Numbered from the stretch's first letter, positions 34,021 through 41,920 are shown. The stretch: DNA of 64,000 nucleotides from Paenilisteria newyorkensis (GCF_000766145.1 NZ_JNFB01000012.1:372001-436000), one strand, 5' to 3'. Numbers and translations: made by a program. The notes: a model not told the origin generated them from the letters alone.

Positions 34021-34584
34021 AATTAGTCATCCCTTTTTTGTTTTTTTCTATATTATAGCATACCCCTTCCAACTCTAGTGAATAATTTAATGTTTATTTT
34101 ATCGGTATGAGATGCCTAGAAGAAGACTACTCTCATCTGCTTTACTTCCAACTTCCTATATAGATATGGTGTAATTACTGCTATGATATACCAAATTAAG
34201 GTGTGTTTGAGATGGGAGGGTTAAAATGGATATAAAATATAAAGAGAATGAATTGGGATAAATCTGAAAAGGTGCTTAAATCACCGATTGAATTAGGCTG
34301 GGGAAAGGTGTGACGGATCATTTAAAGAAAATATACAAGAATTTCAAAGGTGCTCAAAATGAAATTTCGAAAAGATGATAGTGATGACGCAATTTCATTC
34401 TCATTAACGGATAAAGAAAACATCTATCAAAAATGTTTGAAAAATTGGAAGTACTTCATACCTATGCAGGTGATGAAGGAAGTATCAAGTGACTTATGAA
34501 GTTTCTCATTTGGGAGTCTTTTTTATTTTTTATATATTTGCTATAATGAATATTGGAAGATACTAACACGAGAGGAAGTGTCCT
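34021..34584. other. Intergenic region with gene remnants before the LXG cluster
   Basis: No complete gene is seen. Short in-frame pieces (SPIELGWGK, then DHLKKIYKNFKGAQNEIS in another frame, 34262-34381) look like the C-terminal end of a broken protein, split by a frameshift. A 46-codon frame follows (next entry). TATAAT at 34552-34557 may be the -10 of the LXG cluster promoter, without a good -35. Confidence 0.4.
34359..34499 (+). pseudogene. Short frame, possible remnant of an immunity or toxin-tip gene
   Basis: A 46-codon frame with no good ribosome-binding site, starting within the previous fragment. The composition (ENIYQKCLKNWKYFIP) is that of a normal soluble protein, not noise. It precedes the LXG cluster, where orphan immunity genes or silent toxin tips are often left over by recombination. 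Weak evidence. Confidence 0.25.
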
Positions 34585-34803
34585 ATGCCACATTACGAAC
34601 AAGTTCGACACACGATATCTGCTAGAAAGCGTAGTTTAGAGAGTATAGTGGATGGTATTAAGAACAGGGAAAATGGGATTCAAGATGAAAATCACGAAAT
34701 AGAGGAAAAAATGATACATAGGCTTCAACAAATAGAAGCGGAAGCCAAAGACATGATTTCCCGCTGTGAGCAAACAGAAAACGCTTTACGGAGGGAGATA
34801 TAA
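34585..34803 (+). CDS. LXG-associated helical protein (YwqH/DUF5082-like, short)
   Basis: A 72-residue, almost entirely helical and highly charged protein in a good heptad pattern; GAGAGGAAGTG precedes its ATG. In Bacillus and streptococci small alpha-helical proteins of this kind are encoded directly before LXG toxins and bind the LXG domain so that it can be exported by the type VII secretion system. It is about half the length of typical YwqH. The next gene follows after two bases. Confidence 0.75.
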   Translation: MPHYEQVRHTISARKRSLESIVDGIKNRENGIQDENHEIEEKMIHRLQQIEAEAKDMISRCEQTENALRREI

Positions 34804-34805
34804 TC

Positions 34806-35096
34806 ATGGCCACACAAATTGATATAGACACAGCTTGGGTTTTGAAACAATTAAAAAAGGGCGAGCAGGCGGTATCGGATTTTAAAGCCGAGGCGACAAA
34901 GATCCAGCACACCATGGATAAATTGAATAAGCAGATTTCCCCTGATTTTATGACACGCTATATTGAAGTAAAAGAAGGATTAGTAACAGAAATAAAAGCG
35001 GACCAATTTACGAAGTTAAAACAAGCTTTTGTGGATAGCCAAACCGCAGTGCGTGCGTTCATCGAAACGGATGCCAAGTTAGGAGGCAAAGGCTGA
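34806..35096 (+). CDS. LXG-associated helical protein (YwqI/DUF5344-like)
   Basis: A 96-residue helical hairpin protein (TAWVLKQLKKGEQAVSDFKAEATKI and LTKLKQAFVDSQTAVRAFIETD) of the YwqI type, coupled to both neighbours. It is the second small partner of the LXG toxin, comparable to the Lap proteins of streptococcal type VII systems. GGAGGGAGATATAATC precedes the start. Confidence 0.78.
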   Translation: MATQIDIDTAWVLKQLKKGEQAVSDFKAEATKIQHTMDKLNKQISPDFMTRYIEVKEGLVTEIKADQFTKLKQAFVDSQTAVRAFIETDAKLGGKG

Positions 35097-36562
35097 TGGA
35101 CTTTAAAATCAATATGGGAGAATTGGAGGATGTACTGACGTCCCTGCACAAAATGAAGGCGTGTTTAGAGACGTTGGATAGTGTCTTAGTGAATGTTCAA
35201 GATGCTGTGTCTAAGCAAAAGGGGAAACTAGTGGATGCCCTCTCGATGGAATTCGGCGCCCACCGAGACGACATTTCCCGGCAACAAGGTACGGTGACAA
35301 AACTCTATACGTATCTGGAGAAGTATGTAAATGATTTGAAATCGATTGATAGCCCAACCTATCGGAACAGAGATATGTTAATAGATGCTAGGGGACTTCA
35401 AAAACTAGCAGAAACCCAGCGTGATATTCTGGACCACGCGAAGAGTGACGTATTCCGCGTGCCGCAACCGAGTATCGGGACAATTCCAGATGATCCAGAT
35501 GAGCTTTGGGTGATGCGTCATAACCAAGGCCTGATGGAAGATTTAGATGATTTCTTACGGCAGAAATTAACGCAATTACAGCAAAATGAAGGCGAAGCGA
35601 TGCACCGAATTAGCCAAGATATGCGGTGGTTGATGGAAATGGATCGTGAACACGCTTCTAAAATAGAGAAAGATTATCGCCAATATGATCGAAATAAAGT
35701 ACGTCAAATCGGGGCATCTACAAGAGATTCTATTTTCGGATTCGGAAAAAGAGCGATAGAAAGCTTGAAACATCCGGAGAAACAGCTAGAAAGTATTGCT
35801 ATGTTGATGAAAAATTTAAAAAGTGATCCATCGGGAACGCTAGGCATGATGTGGAATGGCATTGTAGAAAGCTATTTAGAGCCCTATAAAAAAGGGGATG
35901 CTTACGGTTTAGCAAGTAGTACGATTTTATTTGCTAGTTTATTTGGAATTACAAAAGGAATTAATGACCTTGGAAAAATAAAAAATTTGAATACAGCCAG
36001 TGTAATTTCTAATGAAGCGAATTATGGGAGTAAGTTACATGATTTTCAGAAAGAAATGGATAAGCTCCCTCACTCTGGGTTCTCTTCGAAAATAGAGGAT
36101 GGCGTAATAAGTACTCCGAAGGGAGAGCGACCATCCCCAGGAAGATATATGACAGACGTAGAAATCAAAAAACATTTAGCGCTATTTGATGACGGGGCAG
36201 TGAAAATTCAAAGCAAAGAAGCATTTGAAAGTTCTCAAAAGTATTATGGCAGTGATATTGGTGATCCGCTAACAGGAACTTATGTATTACCCAAAAATAC
36301 AGTATCGGCGGCTATCAATGCATCTGGCGGTAATCCAAGGGTTTTAGAAAAATTATTAGGTCTAGAGCCTGGCTATTTAGGTGATTCTCCTATACTATTA
36401 AATATTGAGAAGGTAAACAACATTAGGATTCCATCTGGCAATGAGTCGGGGGCGTGGCAAGGATATTGGCTTCCAGGAGGTTTCACAGATGGGGGCGTTC
36501 CAGAGGCAGTTATTGATCAAATTAAGTCAACGGATTATACTGTATCTAAGATATATAAATAA
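35096..36562 (+). CDS. LXG-domain polymorphic toxin with unassigned C-terminal tip, 488 aa
   Basis: The first 220 residues are a long helical LXG domain, starting MDFKINMGELEDVLTSLHKMK, that targets the protein to type VII secretion. A hydrophobic linker follows around 270-295. The C-terminal 110 residues form a separate domain with GGNPRVLEKLLGLEPGYLGD, IPSGNESGAW and PGGFTDGGVPEAVIDQI; this tip recurs in polymorphic toxins, but I cannot name its activity. By eye its codons are richer in A+T than those of the LXG half, as expected for an exchanged tip. The immunity gene follows after 11 bases. Confidence 0.85.
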   Translation: MDFKINMGELEDVLTSLHKMKACLETLDSVLVNVQDAVSKQKGKLVDALSMEFGAHRDDISRQQGTVTKLYTYLEKYVNDLKSIDSPTYRNRDMLIDARGLQKLAETQRDILDHAKSDVFRVPQPSIGTIPDDPDELWVMRHNQGLMEDLDDFLRQKLTQLQQNEGEAMHRISQDMRWLMEMDREHASKIEKDYRQYDRNKVRQIGASTRDSIFGFGKRAIESLKHPEKQLESIAMLMKNLKSDPSGTLGMMWNGIVESYLEPYKKGDAYGLASSTILFASLFGITKGINDLGKIKNLNTASVISNEANYGSKLHDFQKEMDKLPHSGFSSKIEDGVISTPKGERPSPGRYMTDVEIKKHLALFDDGAVKIQSKEAFESSQKYYGSDIGDPLTGTYVLPKNTVSAAINASGGNPRVLEKLLGLEPGYLGDSPILLNIEKVNNIRIPSGNESGAWQGYWLPGGFTDGGVPEAVIDQIKSTDYTVSKIYK

Positions 36563-36573
36563 GGAGTGAGGAC

Positions 36574-36912
36574 ATGGAAAAAATTCATCGAGGTAATGGC
36601 TTTGCTGTTATTGAAAAAGAAGGCGAATATCAAATATCTTGGCCTCAAGGCCCATATGATCAACCGGTGTTTTATCCAATATCAAAGGAAAATGCCGATA
36701 GAGCTTTTAAGTCGCCACAAGATGCTTACGAAGTGATGATTTACGCAGAGACAGGCCAATGGCCAAATGTAAAAGAAGAGAAACATAATAAAGATAGAGA
36801 GTTAATAAAAAAATTCCCAGAACTACTCATTAGAATTCCATCAAACCAAGAATTATTTACAGAAGATGAACTTAAAGAACTGATGCCACTGGCCAAACAA
36901 GCATTGGAGTAG
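36574..36912 (+). CDS. Probable immunity protein for the adjacent LXG toxin
   Basis: A 112-residue soluble acidic protein immediately downstream of the toxin, with AAGGAGTGAGG before its ATG. There is no family motif I recognise. Small size, position, cytoplasmic nature and strand match an immunity protein that neutralises the toxin tip inside producing cells. A strong terminator follows and ends the cluster. Confidence 0.7.
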   Translation: MEKIHRGNGFAVIEKEGEYQISWPQGPYDQPVFYPISKENADRAFKSPQDAYEVMIYAETGQWPNVKEEKHNKDRELIKKFPELLIRIPSNQELFTEDELKELMPLAKQALE

Positions 36913-36919
36913 GGGCTAA

Positions 36920-36954
36920 GTAAAACACCGATCAGAATTCGACCGGTGTTTTAC
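36920..36954 (+). terminator. Intrinsic terminator of the first LXG cluster
   Basis: GTAAAACACCG and CCGGTGTTTTAC flank a 12-base loop, an 11-bp stem with T-rich ends. It lies eight bases after the immunity gene. Confidence 0.8.
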
Positions 36955-37100
36955 TTCATATGTGTGGGGCAGAAAAGGGGCAGAGCTACATACCTTTGTA
37001 TACTTTTGTGTACTTTTTACTTGTGAAATGAAACTTAGAAATATAGCAATACGAATGCGTGTACTCTTGTATAATGTGAAATACTTATCGGCACGCATAA
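36955..37100. other. Non-coding right end of the prophage
   Basis: No gene is visible. The sequence is A+T-rich with a TATAAT box at 37070-37075 but no convincing -35. Any transcript from it would run through the tRNA-Leu-like repeat into the integrase of the second element. Confidence 0.4.
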
Positions 37101-37271
37101 TTGAGGGCCTAGTGGGGTAAAACCCGTGGAGGTTCAAGTCCTCTCGGCCGCATCATTTTGGATTAAGAATACTGTAATATCAATAAGTTTGTGAGTCCTG
37201 CGCGTATGTCAATTCCGCCACGACCGCAAGCTTTTTTGATAGGCTAAATGAGTCTCTGACCTAGTGGGTAA
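37101..37271 (+). repeat. Left copy of the ~170-bp direct repeat: attachment site with tRNA-Leu 3' half
   Basis: It begins exactly in the anticodon loop of tRNA-Leu (TTGAGGG, anticodon GAG), continues through the variable arm and T arm to GGCCGCATCA, and is followed by shared flanking sequence. The copy at 48431 differs at only about four positions. On the opposite strand, 37192-37227 matches a tRNA-Leu 5' half (acceptor, D arm and 5' anticodon stem). Neither half can make a tRNA alone. Such repeats are the attL/attR products of tyrosine integrases that use tRNA anticodon loops. Confidence 0.88.
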
Positions 37272-37296
37272 GTCTAGTGGGGAGGTCATTTTTTTT

Positions 37297-38241
37297 ATGA
37301 GAAGAAGTAATCGATTAAGTGCAGAAGAGAAGGCAATCGTTTACCAAACGATTGTGCCTGACGATAATTTTGTATTAGAGGAATTTATACGATCAAGAAG
37401 GATTAGAAATGTACGGGAAACGACTATTAAGTACTATGTGGATGCAATTAATGTTCTCAAAAGAGATAGGGACTATATTCAGGTTGAGAAGCCTGTCATG
37501 CATCTGTCGCAGAGAGACCTTGAGGACATGATTATGTATTGGAAAGGATTTATGAGGATTAATACAATTAATAGCAAAATAAAGGCTATTAAGGCGTATT
37601 ATAACTATCTTTATCAGCAAGGTTTTATAAAGGTAAACCCCTGTGAAAATCTTAGTTTATTAAGAGTCAGAGAAGAAATAAGAGAGACTTTAAATTCTGA
37701 TGAAATTAAGAAAATAGCTAACCATTTCAAGAAAAAAGAAACGTTTAGTTCTTATCGAGATTTGGTTATTTTCCAATTGTTATTAGATACGGGAGTGCGT
37801 ATTTCGGAAGCAGTCGGTATTAATATACAAGATATTCATAATGATTATATCGTTGTTGTCGAATCAAAGAACCTTAAGCAGAGAATAGTCTATATTTCGA
37901 AGGGAATGAAGGAGAAATTAGACTCCTATTTAAAAATACGAGGAGATATTTCGCATACCAAAGTATTTATTAATAGAGATCAGCTTCCATATAGTAAAAA
38001 TACGTTTCAGCAGAATCTCAGAGAAGCTGGTAAGGCGTGCAAGGTGCAAAAACAAGTAAGTCCTCATGTTTGTAGGAGAACTTACGCTAAAAATGCAATT
38101 TTGGCAGGTATGGATGCTTTTTCACTTGCTACTTTGTTAGGGCACTCATCCTTAGAGGTCACGAAGAGATATGTCCAGATATGGGGGAATGATCTAAAAG
38201 GGCAGTCCAAACTGAAAAAGGATTATAGCAAATTATTTTAA
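37297..38241 (+). CDS. Tyrosine recombinase / integrase
   Basis: The ATG at 37297 follows GGGGAGGTC; 11 earlier codons are open but lie in the repeat. A SAM-like N-terminal domain (about 1-105) is followed by the catalytic domain: Arg in DTGVRISEA (near 165), HVCRR (His and Arg near 256-260), LGHSS and the nucleophilic Tyr in TKRYVQ near the C-terminus. At 314 residues it is a complete phage/ICE-type integrase. It lies 25 bases from the left attachment repeat and would mediate recombination between the two repeats. Confidence 0.95.
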   Translation: MRRSNRLSAEEKAIVYQTIVPDDNFVLEEFIRSRRIRNVRETTIKYYVDAINVLKRDRDYIQVEKPVMHLSQRDLEDMIMYWKGFMRINTINSKIKAIKAYYNYLYQQGFIKVNPCENLSLLRVREEIRETLNSDEIKKIANHFKKKETFSSYRDLVIFQLLLDTGVRISEAVGINIQDIHNDYIVVVESKNLKQRIVYISKGMKEKLDSYLKIRGDISHTKVFINRDQLPYSKNTFQQNLREAGKACKVQKQVSPHVCRRTYAKNAILAGMDAFSLATLLGHSSLEVTKRYVQIWGNDLKGQSKLKKDYSKLF

Positions 38242-38276
38242 GACATTCCATGACCAACAAGGCAGAGTGAGCATGG

Positions 38277-38606
38277 TTAATTAAGGAAATTTTGACGTTC
38301 TTCTTCTTGCTTTTTTAACAAGCGCATGTAGTTAATTACTAATTCCTTATCAGAGGCATTTAAAGACTCATAGAGCTTGTTAAAAGACAACTGGCGGTAT
38401 TCCTCTTCATTGTCTACAAAATAGCTGATAGGCTGTTCTAGGACTCTAGAAAGGGCATGAAAGTTTTCTGACTTTGGCTCGGTACGCCCAACTTCCCAGC
38501 TTGCAACAGCTTGTTGTGATACATTGATTAGTCGAGCTAACTCTACTTGAGATAACCTTTTCTTTTGTCTGGCGTGTTTAATTTTGTCACTATATTTTAC
38601 ATTCAT
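38277..38606 (-). CDS. Repressor-type HTH regulator (XRE family)
   Basis: The start codon follows GAGGTG with six-base spacing. Residues 8-60 are an XRE-type helix-turn-helix: KIKHARQKKRLSQVELARLINVSQQAVASWEVGRTEPKS. A short C-terminal part (about 65-109) probably dimerises; no peptidase domain is present. Its divergence from the next gene and the operator repeats between them make it the likely repressor of the element. Confidence 0.9.
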   Translation of the reverse strand: MNVKYSDKIKHARQKKRLSQVELARLINVSQQAVASWEVGRTEPKSENFHALSRVLEQPISYFVDNEEEYRQLSFNKLYESLNASDKELVINYMRLLKKQEEERQNFLN

Positions 38607-38626
38607 AATTAACACCTCATACTATA

Positions 38627-38706
38627 CATTACAACGAATTGTTGTATAAAAAAATAAAAAAGATTAAATACTACTAATAAGAGTTGATAACAACTATTTG
38701 TAGTTA
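38627..38706. promoter_or_regulatory. Divergent operator region between repressor and Cro-like gene
   Basis: ACAAC-GAATT-GTTGT (around 38631-38645) and AACTA-TTTG-TAGTT (around 38690-38704) are inverted repeats suitable for HTH dimers. A plus-strand promoter overlaps the second: TTGATA (38684-38689), 17 bases, TATAAT (38707-38712). Binding of the repressor there would shut off the rightward transcript. Confidence 0.65.
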
Positions 38707-38731
38707 TATAATGAAATTGGGAGGGGAAAGA

Positions 38732-38953
38732 ATGAATCAACTTGGTAAATTACGAGAAAGCATGGGATTATCTCAGAAAAGCTTGGCAGATGTGCTGAAT
38801 ATTAAACAACAGACGGTTAGCTCATGGGAGAGAGGGAGAACAAGCCCATCTCCATATTACATGCAAAAAATTGAAGGTATTTTTGGAGTGAAGAAGGAAA
38901 TAATATTTCAAGATGCTTTTTATAAAGGCGAAGAGGGAGGGATAGAACTATGA
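38732..38953 (+). CDS. Cro-like HTH regulator (XRE family), 73 aa
   Basis: The ATG follows GGGAGGGG. Almost the whole protein is an XRE domain: GKLRESMGLSQKSLADVLNIKQQTVSSWERGRTSPS. Being divergent from the repressor and followed by coupled genes, it is the Cro-like counterpart that controls the rightward operon. Its stop overlaps the lipoprotein start. Confidence 0.88.
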   Translation: MNQLGKLRESMGLSQKSLADVLNIKQQTVSSWERGRTSPSPYYMQKIEGIFGVKKEIIFQDAFYKGEEGGIEL

Positions 38954-39438
38954 AACGTTGGATAATCAGCTTTGGTATGATTTTGCTAATCTTAAATATG
39001 ACTGCGTGTGCTACAGTTTCTGATGATGAAAATGTGGATAAGCCACCTAGTCCAGAAGTGTATGAAGAAGCAGTATCTGTTAAGGTTGGCGCATTAAGGC
39101 GTGCTTACGATAGGTACTATGATCTTTTGGTTTATAATGTTATCACTAGCAAAGAATGGCAAGAAGCATTTTCAGAGGCAGTAAGTGATTTAGAGAAATG
39201 TGCACTAGAAGTTCAGAATTTGCGCCCAGCAAAAGGCTACGATATTGTACAGGATAACTTAAATAAAGCATCAGAAGGTATATTATTTATTACAGAGAAT
39301 GTAGTAGATGCTGCGTTTAACTATAATCAAGGTATGTTGATAGAAATTTCATCCGTAAAAGAGGATGTAGATATGTATTTATTGGATGCGGATAATGCAC
39401 TTAAAACGAAACAAGGCAATGATCCTGAACTACAATAA
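38950..39438 (+). CDS. Lipoprotein of the immunity region, 162 aa
   Basis: The signal peptide ends in the lipobox NMTAC (Cys near residue 19), so the protein is lipid-anchored on the outer face of the membrane. The mature part is helical and acidic. Lipoproteins encoded next to repressor genes of Gram-positive phages often block DNA injection by other phages (superinfection exclusion, as with Ltp of TP-J34); here this is an inference from place and topology. Confidence 0.8.
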   Translation: MKRWIISFGMILLILNMTACATVSDDENVDKPPSPEVYEEAVSVKVGALRRAYDRYYDLLVYNVITSKEWQEAFSEAVSDLEKCALEVQNLRPAKGYDIVQDNLNKASEGILFITENVVDAAFNYNQGMLIEISSVKEDVDMYLLDADNALKTKQGNDPELQ

Positions 39439-39929
39439 TGCAATTGAGAAATCGGAAAATAAGAGGCATTCATAAAAAAGAGAGAAGAGGAATAAATTTG
39501 CTGAATATTATTATAACAATTGCACTTGCTGTTATTGCGGGAACACTTATCAATCAGTATACATCGGGAATGCTTAAACAAGTGCTTATGATCATTTTAA
39601 TTGTAGTTGGCGTAATCTTTACAGTAAAAGAGTGCTCAAATAATCAATTGGTAGGAAATGAGTATAGTCTAAGTGGTGAGCAACGTTATCAAATAAAGAT
39701 TGAAGATAATAATCTGATACAGACGAGAATTAGTGGTAACGATTTGCTGAAATATAAAAAGAAAGGTAAGAATTTAATTATAGACCAAGATGATGTATAC
39801 AATAATTATATTGATTCTGTGGTAGACGTAAGGTTTGTTTTGTCAGACAGAAACAACAAGCTGACTATGATGATTCAGTATGATGACGGATCAGAAAAAG
39901 AGATGGGCGTATACAAAAGAATTGATTAG
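39438..39929 (+). CDS. Membrane-anchored protein of unknown function, 163 aa
   Basis: The start overlaps the preceding stop. After a basic N-terminus two membrane helices follow (about 22-40 and 44-64), then a beta-rich domain facing the outside or the cytoplasm. I do not recognise it. As partner of the lipoprotein it may belong to the same surface exclusion or maintenance function. A terminator follows within 35 bases. Confidence 0.68.
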   Translation: MQLRNRKIRGIHKKERRGINLLNIIITIALAVIAGTLINQYTSGMLKQVLMIILIVVGVIFTVKECSNNQLVGNEYSLSGEQRYQIKIEDNNLIQTRISGNDLLKYKKKGKNLIIDQDDVYNNYIDSVVDVRFVLSDRNNKLTMMIQYDDGSEKEMGVYKRID

Positions 39930-39961
39930 TTAACCCCACCCCGTTCATATAGCGCTATACA

Positions 39962-40014
39962 CCACCCCCGTAGCTTATATACTCCTGATATACAGCTTAA
40001 GGGGTGTGTTTTTA
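39962..40014 (+). terminator. Terminator of the regulator-lipoprotein operon
   Basis: ACCCCC and GGGGTGT form the base of a hairpin whose inner arms contain AGCT and TATA complements, followed by a T run. It ends the operon begun at 38732. Confidence 0.6.
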
Positions 40015-40414
40015 GTTAAAAAGCTATAACAATAATTAAAATTTTTTTGATCAAGGTATAGCAAAAAAATAACTGAATAGTAAGATAAAATACTATTTTT
40101 CCTGATATAGAATCATCAATATATACCTTGATGATAAAAATGAACTAAAGTAGAAACAGTACTATTCAGTGGTGTTTTTCTAAATTATAGTATTAAATAG
40201 TTAGTTTGAAAATACACATACATATCCTGATAACCTATTATTTAATAGTTTACTGATTAAATTTATTTCTGACAAAAAAGGGCATAATTATGGTATTATA
40301 TAGGTGGGATTAATAATTAATAGAGATTATTTGAATCTGTTAAACTAGCTTGATTAGGAATCTGATTATTATAGTATTAAAGTGAAAACAGGTTTAATTT
40401 ATGTATCAATAAAA
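40015..40414. other. A+T-rich intergenic region without genes
   Basis: About 400 bases of very A+T-rich DNA with no convincing coding frame. Short repeated words such as TACTATT and TACCTTGAT occur in both orientations (for instance ATCAAGGTATA and TATACCTTGAT near 40052 and 40120, a dyad with a 65-base interval). It could be a protein-binding or replication/transfer region. Confidence 0.4.
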
Positions 40415-40582
40415 TTACTTACTTGTAAGTAAAAGTAATGGGGCGGATGCCCGCCCTCTTATTCAAGGGCACGTCGTGCCCTCGAAAAGATTCCCTCCAT
40501 GAGCTTACCCAGCTCAACGGGGGGGATTACTTTCTAGTTCCACTAACTCACTGCGTTCGTTTGTGTCCTAGAAAGTAGTCCC
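40415..40582. repeat. Cluster of five hairpins (possible oriT, single-strand origin or structured RNA)
   Basis: Consecutive dyads: TTACTTAC/GTAAGTAA (40415-40432); GGGCGG/CCGCCC (40441-40456); AGGGCAC/GTGCCCT (40466-40482); GAGCT/AGCTC (40501-40515), enclosed by CCCTCC and GGGGGG; and a 15-bp imperfect stem GGGATTACTTTCTAG / CTAGAAAGTAGTCCC (40523-40582) with a 30-base loop containing CTCACTGCGTTCG and a T tract after it. Such arrays occur at conjugative or rolling-circle origins of Gram-positive elements. The element has no relaxase of its own. Confidence 0.6.
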
Positions 40583-40700
40583 TTTTTTAATTAAGTAATT
40601 TATTTATTAATTTTTAAATTAAGTTATTAATAGAATTATTTATATCATAGTATATATGCACATTGTAATAGCCTATTGCTTCACCTAAGGAGGAAAAATT

Positions 40701-41423
40701 TTGAATGAGGATATAAAAATTTATACAGAGGAAGAAATTTTGGATTACTTTTTACAAAAAAACCAAAAGAGAATTAGTAAATTAGAGATAAGGCTTAAAA
40801 ATAAGTTTAAAGGCAAACGTTATTATTACATACATGAAAATCTATTAATGGATTTCCAACGTGAGATATACAATCAGATTCATAGAGAACTGGATAAAGC
40901 TAAGGAAAGAGAAATGAACATTAATGAGTTTTATGAACTACTGATTAATAACAAGAGTGCTATACCAAATCTGTCAGGGTCAATGCTAACTGAAAACATA
41001 TTGAGGAGCGCGGAAAGAGATACCATTATATTAACATTGAAGGAAGAATTTGGACGGGTGCGAAAGAGTGAAAAGGAAAGAGAGAACGAAAAATCAGAAA
41101 AGGGCGTCGTGGACAATAACTATAAGGTTAAAATACCAAATAAATTTGATGCTGATTTAGCTCTAATAAATCAGATACCGGGTAGGAATATAGCCAATGA
41201 AGTAGATCTTATATTGACTATAGAATCGGCATTAATTCATATTGATGAGAATAAATTGTTGACAGATAACGAGGTTAATATTTTTTGTACTATGCTTTTA
41301 GTGGATTCAGATGAACAAGCGGCTATGCAAACAGGTATAACATTAAAAAGCTATCAACAAGCGAAGCGTAGGTTGCTGAATAAAATGAATAAATTGTTTC
41401 AGGAATATCAGAATATAGAGTAA
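40701..41423 (+). CDS. Sigma-like regulator of unknown role, 240 aa
   Basis: The start is preceded by AAGGAGGAAA. The N-terminal 140 residues are charged and helical without known motif. The last 60 residues (LLTDNEVNIFCTMLLVDSDEQAAMQTGITLKSYQQAKRRLLNKMNKLF) read as a sigma region 4-like helix-turn-helix. Without region 2 it is unlikely to be a stand-alone sigma factor. It may activate the cargo genes or be a phage-like late regulator acquired by the element. Confidence 0.6.
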   Translation: MNEDIKIYTEEEILDYFLQKNQKRISKLEIRLKNKFKGKRYYYIHENLLMDFQREIYNQIHRELDKAKEREMNINEFYELLINNKSAIPNLSGSMLTENILRSAERDTIILTLKEEFGRVRKSEKERENEKSEKGVVDNNYKVKIPNKFDADLALINQIPGRNIANEVDLILTIESALIHIDENKLLTDNEVNIFCTMLLVDSDEQAAMQTGITLKSYQQAKRRLLNKMNKLFQEYQNIE

Positions 41424-41604
41424 TGAAACTGCATTGTTCTCTAGCAACATTTAGTGAGTATGTTGAGAAGGGATACAGTTAATAGTGCTTTTCAGTAAAA
41501 ATTGAGAATAAGTAATGTAGTTGGATAAAACAGGCTATTCCGTATCACTAAGCTATGGTATAATATTTCCATGAAGACTAGATAAAGGAAGGAATGAGCA
41601 TCAA
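41424..41604. other. Promoter-containing gap before the second LXG cluster
   Basis: No gene is seen. A TATAAT-like box (GGTATAATATTTCC, near 41567-41576) lies 30 bases before the first gene of the cluster. Confidence 0.4.
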
Positions 41605-41898
41605 GTGGCAAAGAAAATACAGCTACCAAGTGGTAGGTTATCGGAACATGCAACGGCGATGGGAAAGAATCCAGATGCATTGGCATTCAAATTACGTCCG
41701 AATGTTGCCTATTCCACAGGCACGGCGCAAGAGTTAGTCTATGATTGTATGGAAATGACGCAATTTTTGCAAGCGTTTCCGAGTGCGTTTGTAAAGGACG
41801 GACAGAACTTGAAGAATGTAGAGAAAGCTTTTGTGGCATCGGAAAAAGCACTGGGACAAATGTTGCAATCAGGATTGGATTTTGTCAGTAAGAAATAA
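41605..41898 (+). CDS. Type VII secretion-associated helical protein (TIGR04197/DUF3130-like, LapA-type)
   Basis: GTG start, with AAGGAAGGA upstream at normal distance. The 97-residue protein has two helices joined by a turn, starting KKIQLPSGRLSEHATAMGKN, the pattern of the SACOL2603/TIGR04197 type VII effector partners. In streptococci such Lap proteins bind the LXG domain and supply the export signal. It is followed by the second partner gene after 22 bases. Confidence 0.8.
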   Translation: MAKKIQLPSGRLSEHATAMGKNPDALAFKLRPNVAYSTGTAQELVYDCMEMTQFLQAFPSAFVKDGQNLKNVEKAFVASEKALGQMLQSGLDFVSKK

Positions 41899-41920
41899 TC
41901 ATGTAGGGGGCATAAGGAAG

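Larger units (their letters stand above)
1..37100. mobile_element. Temperate siphophage prophage (PSA-like), right-hand part; left end outside window
   Basis: A continuous plus-strand series follows the standard order of an HK97-type siphophage: small early genes, late regulator, HNH nuclease, terminase, portal, protease, capsid, connectors, tail tube, chaperones, tape measure, baseplate, holin, amidase. The right end is set by a tRNA-Leu 3'-half at 37101, where a second element begins. The integrase, repressor and replication genes must lie to the left, as none are here. CCC-TGA +1 recoding of both capsid and tail protein is the hallmark described for Listeria phage PSA. Cargo after the lysis genes (30.1-36.9 kb) consists of a secreted protein, minus-strand membrane/ATPase genes and a type VII toxin cluster. 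Confidence 0.9.

Noticed and set aside
37101-37271. Functional tRNA-Leu gene
   Set aside because: Only the 3' half from the anticodon loop is present on the plus strand; the 5' half is on the opposite strand and cannot join it in one transcript.
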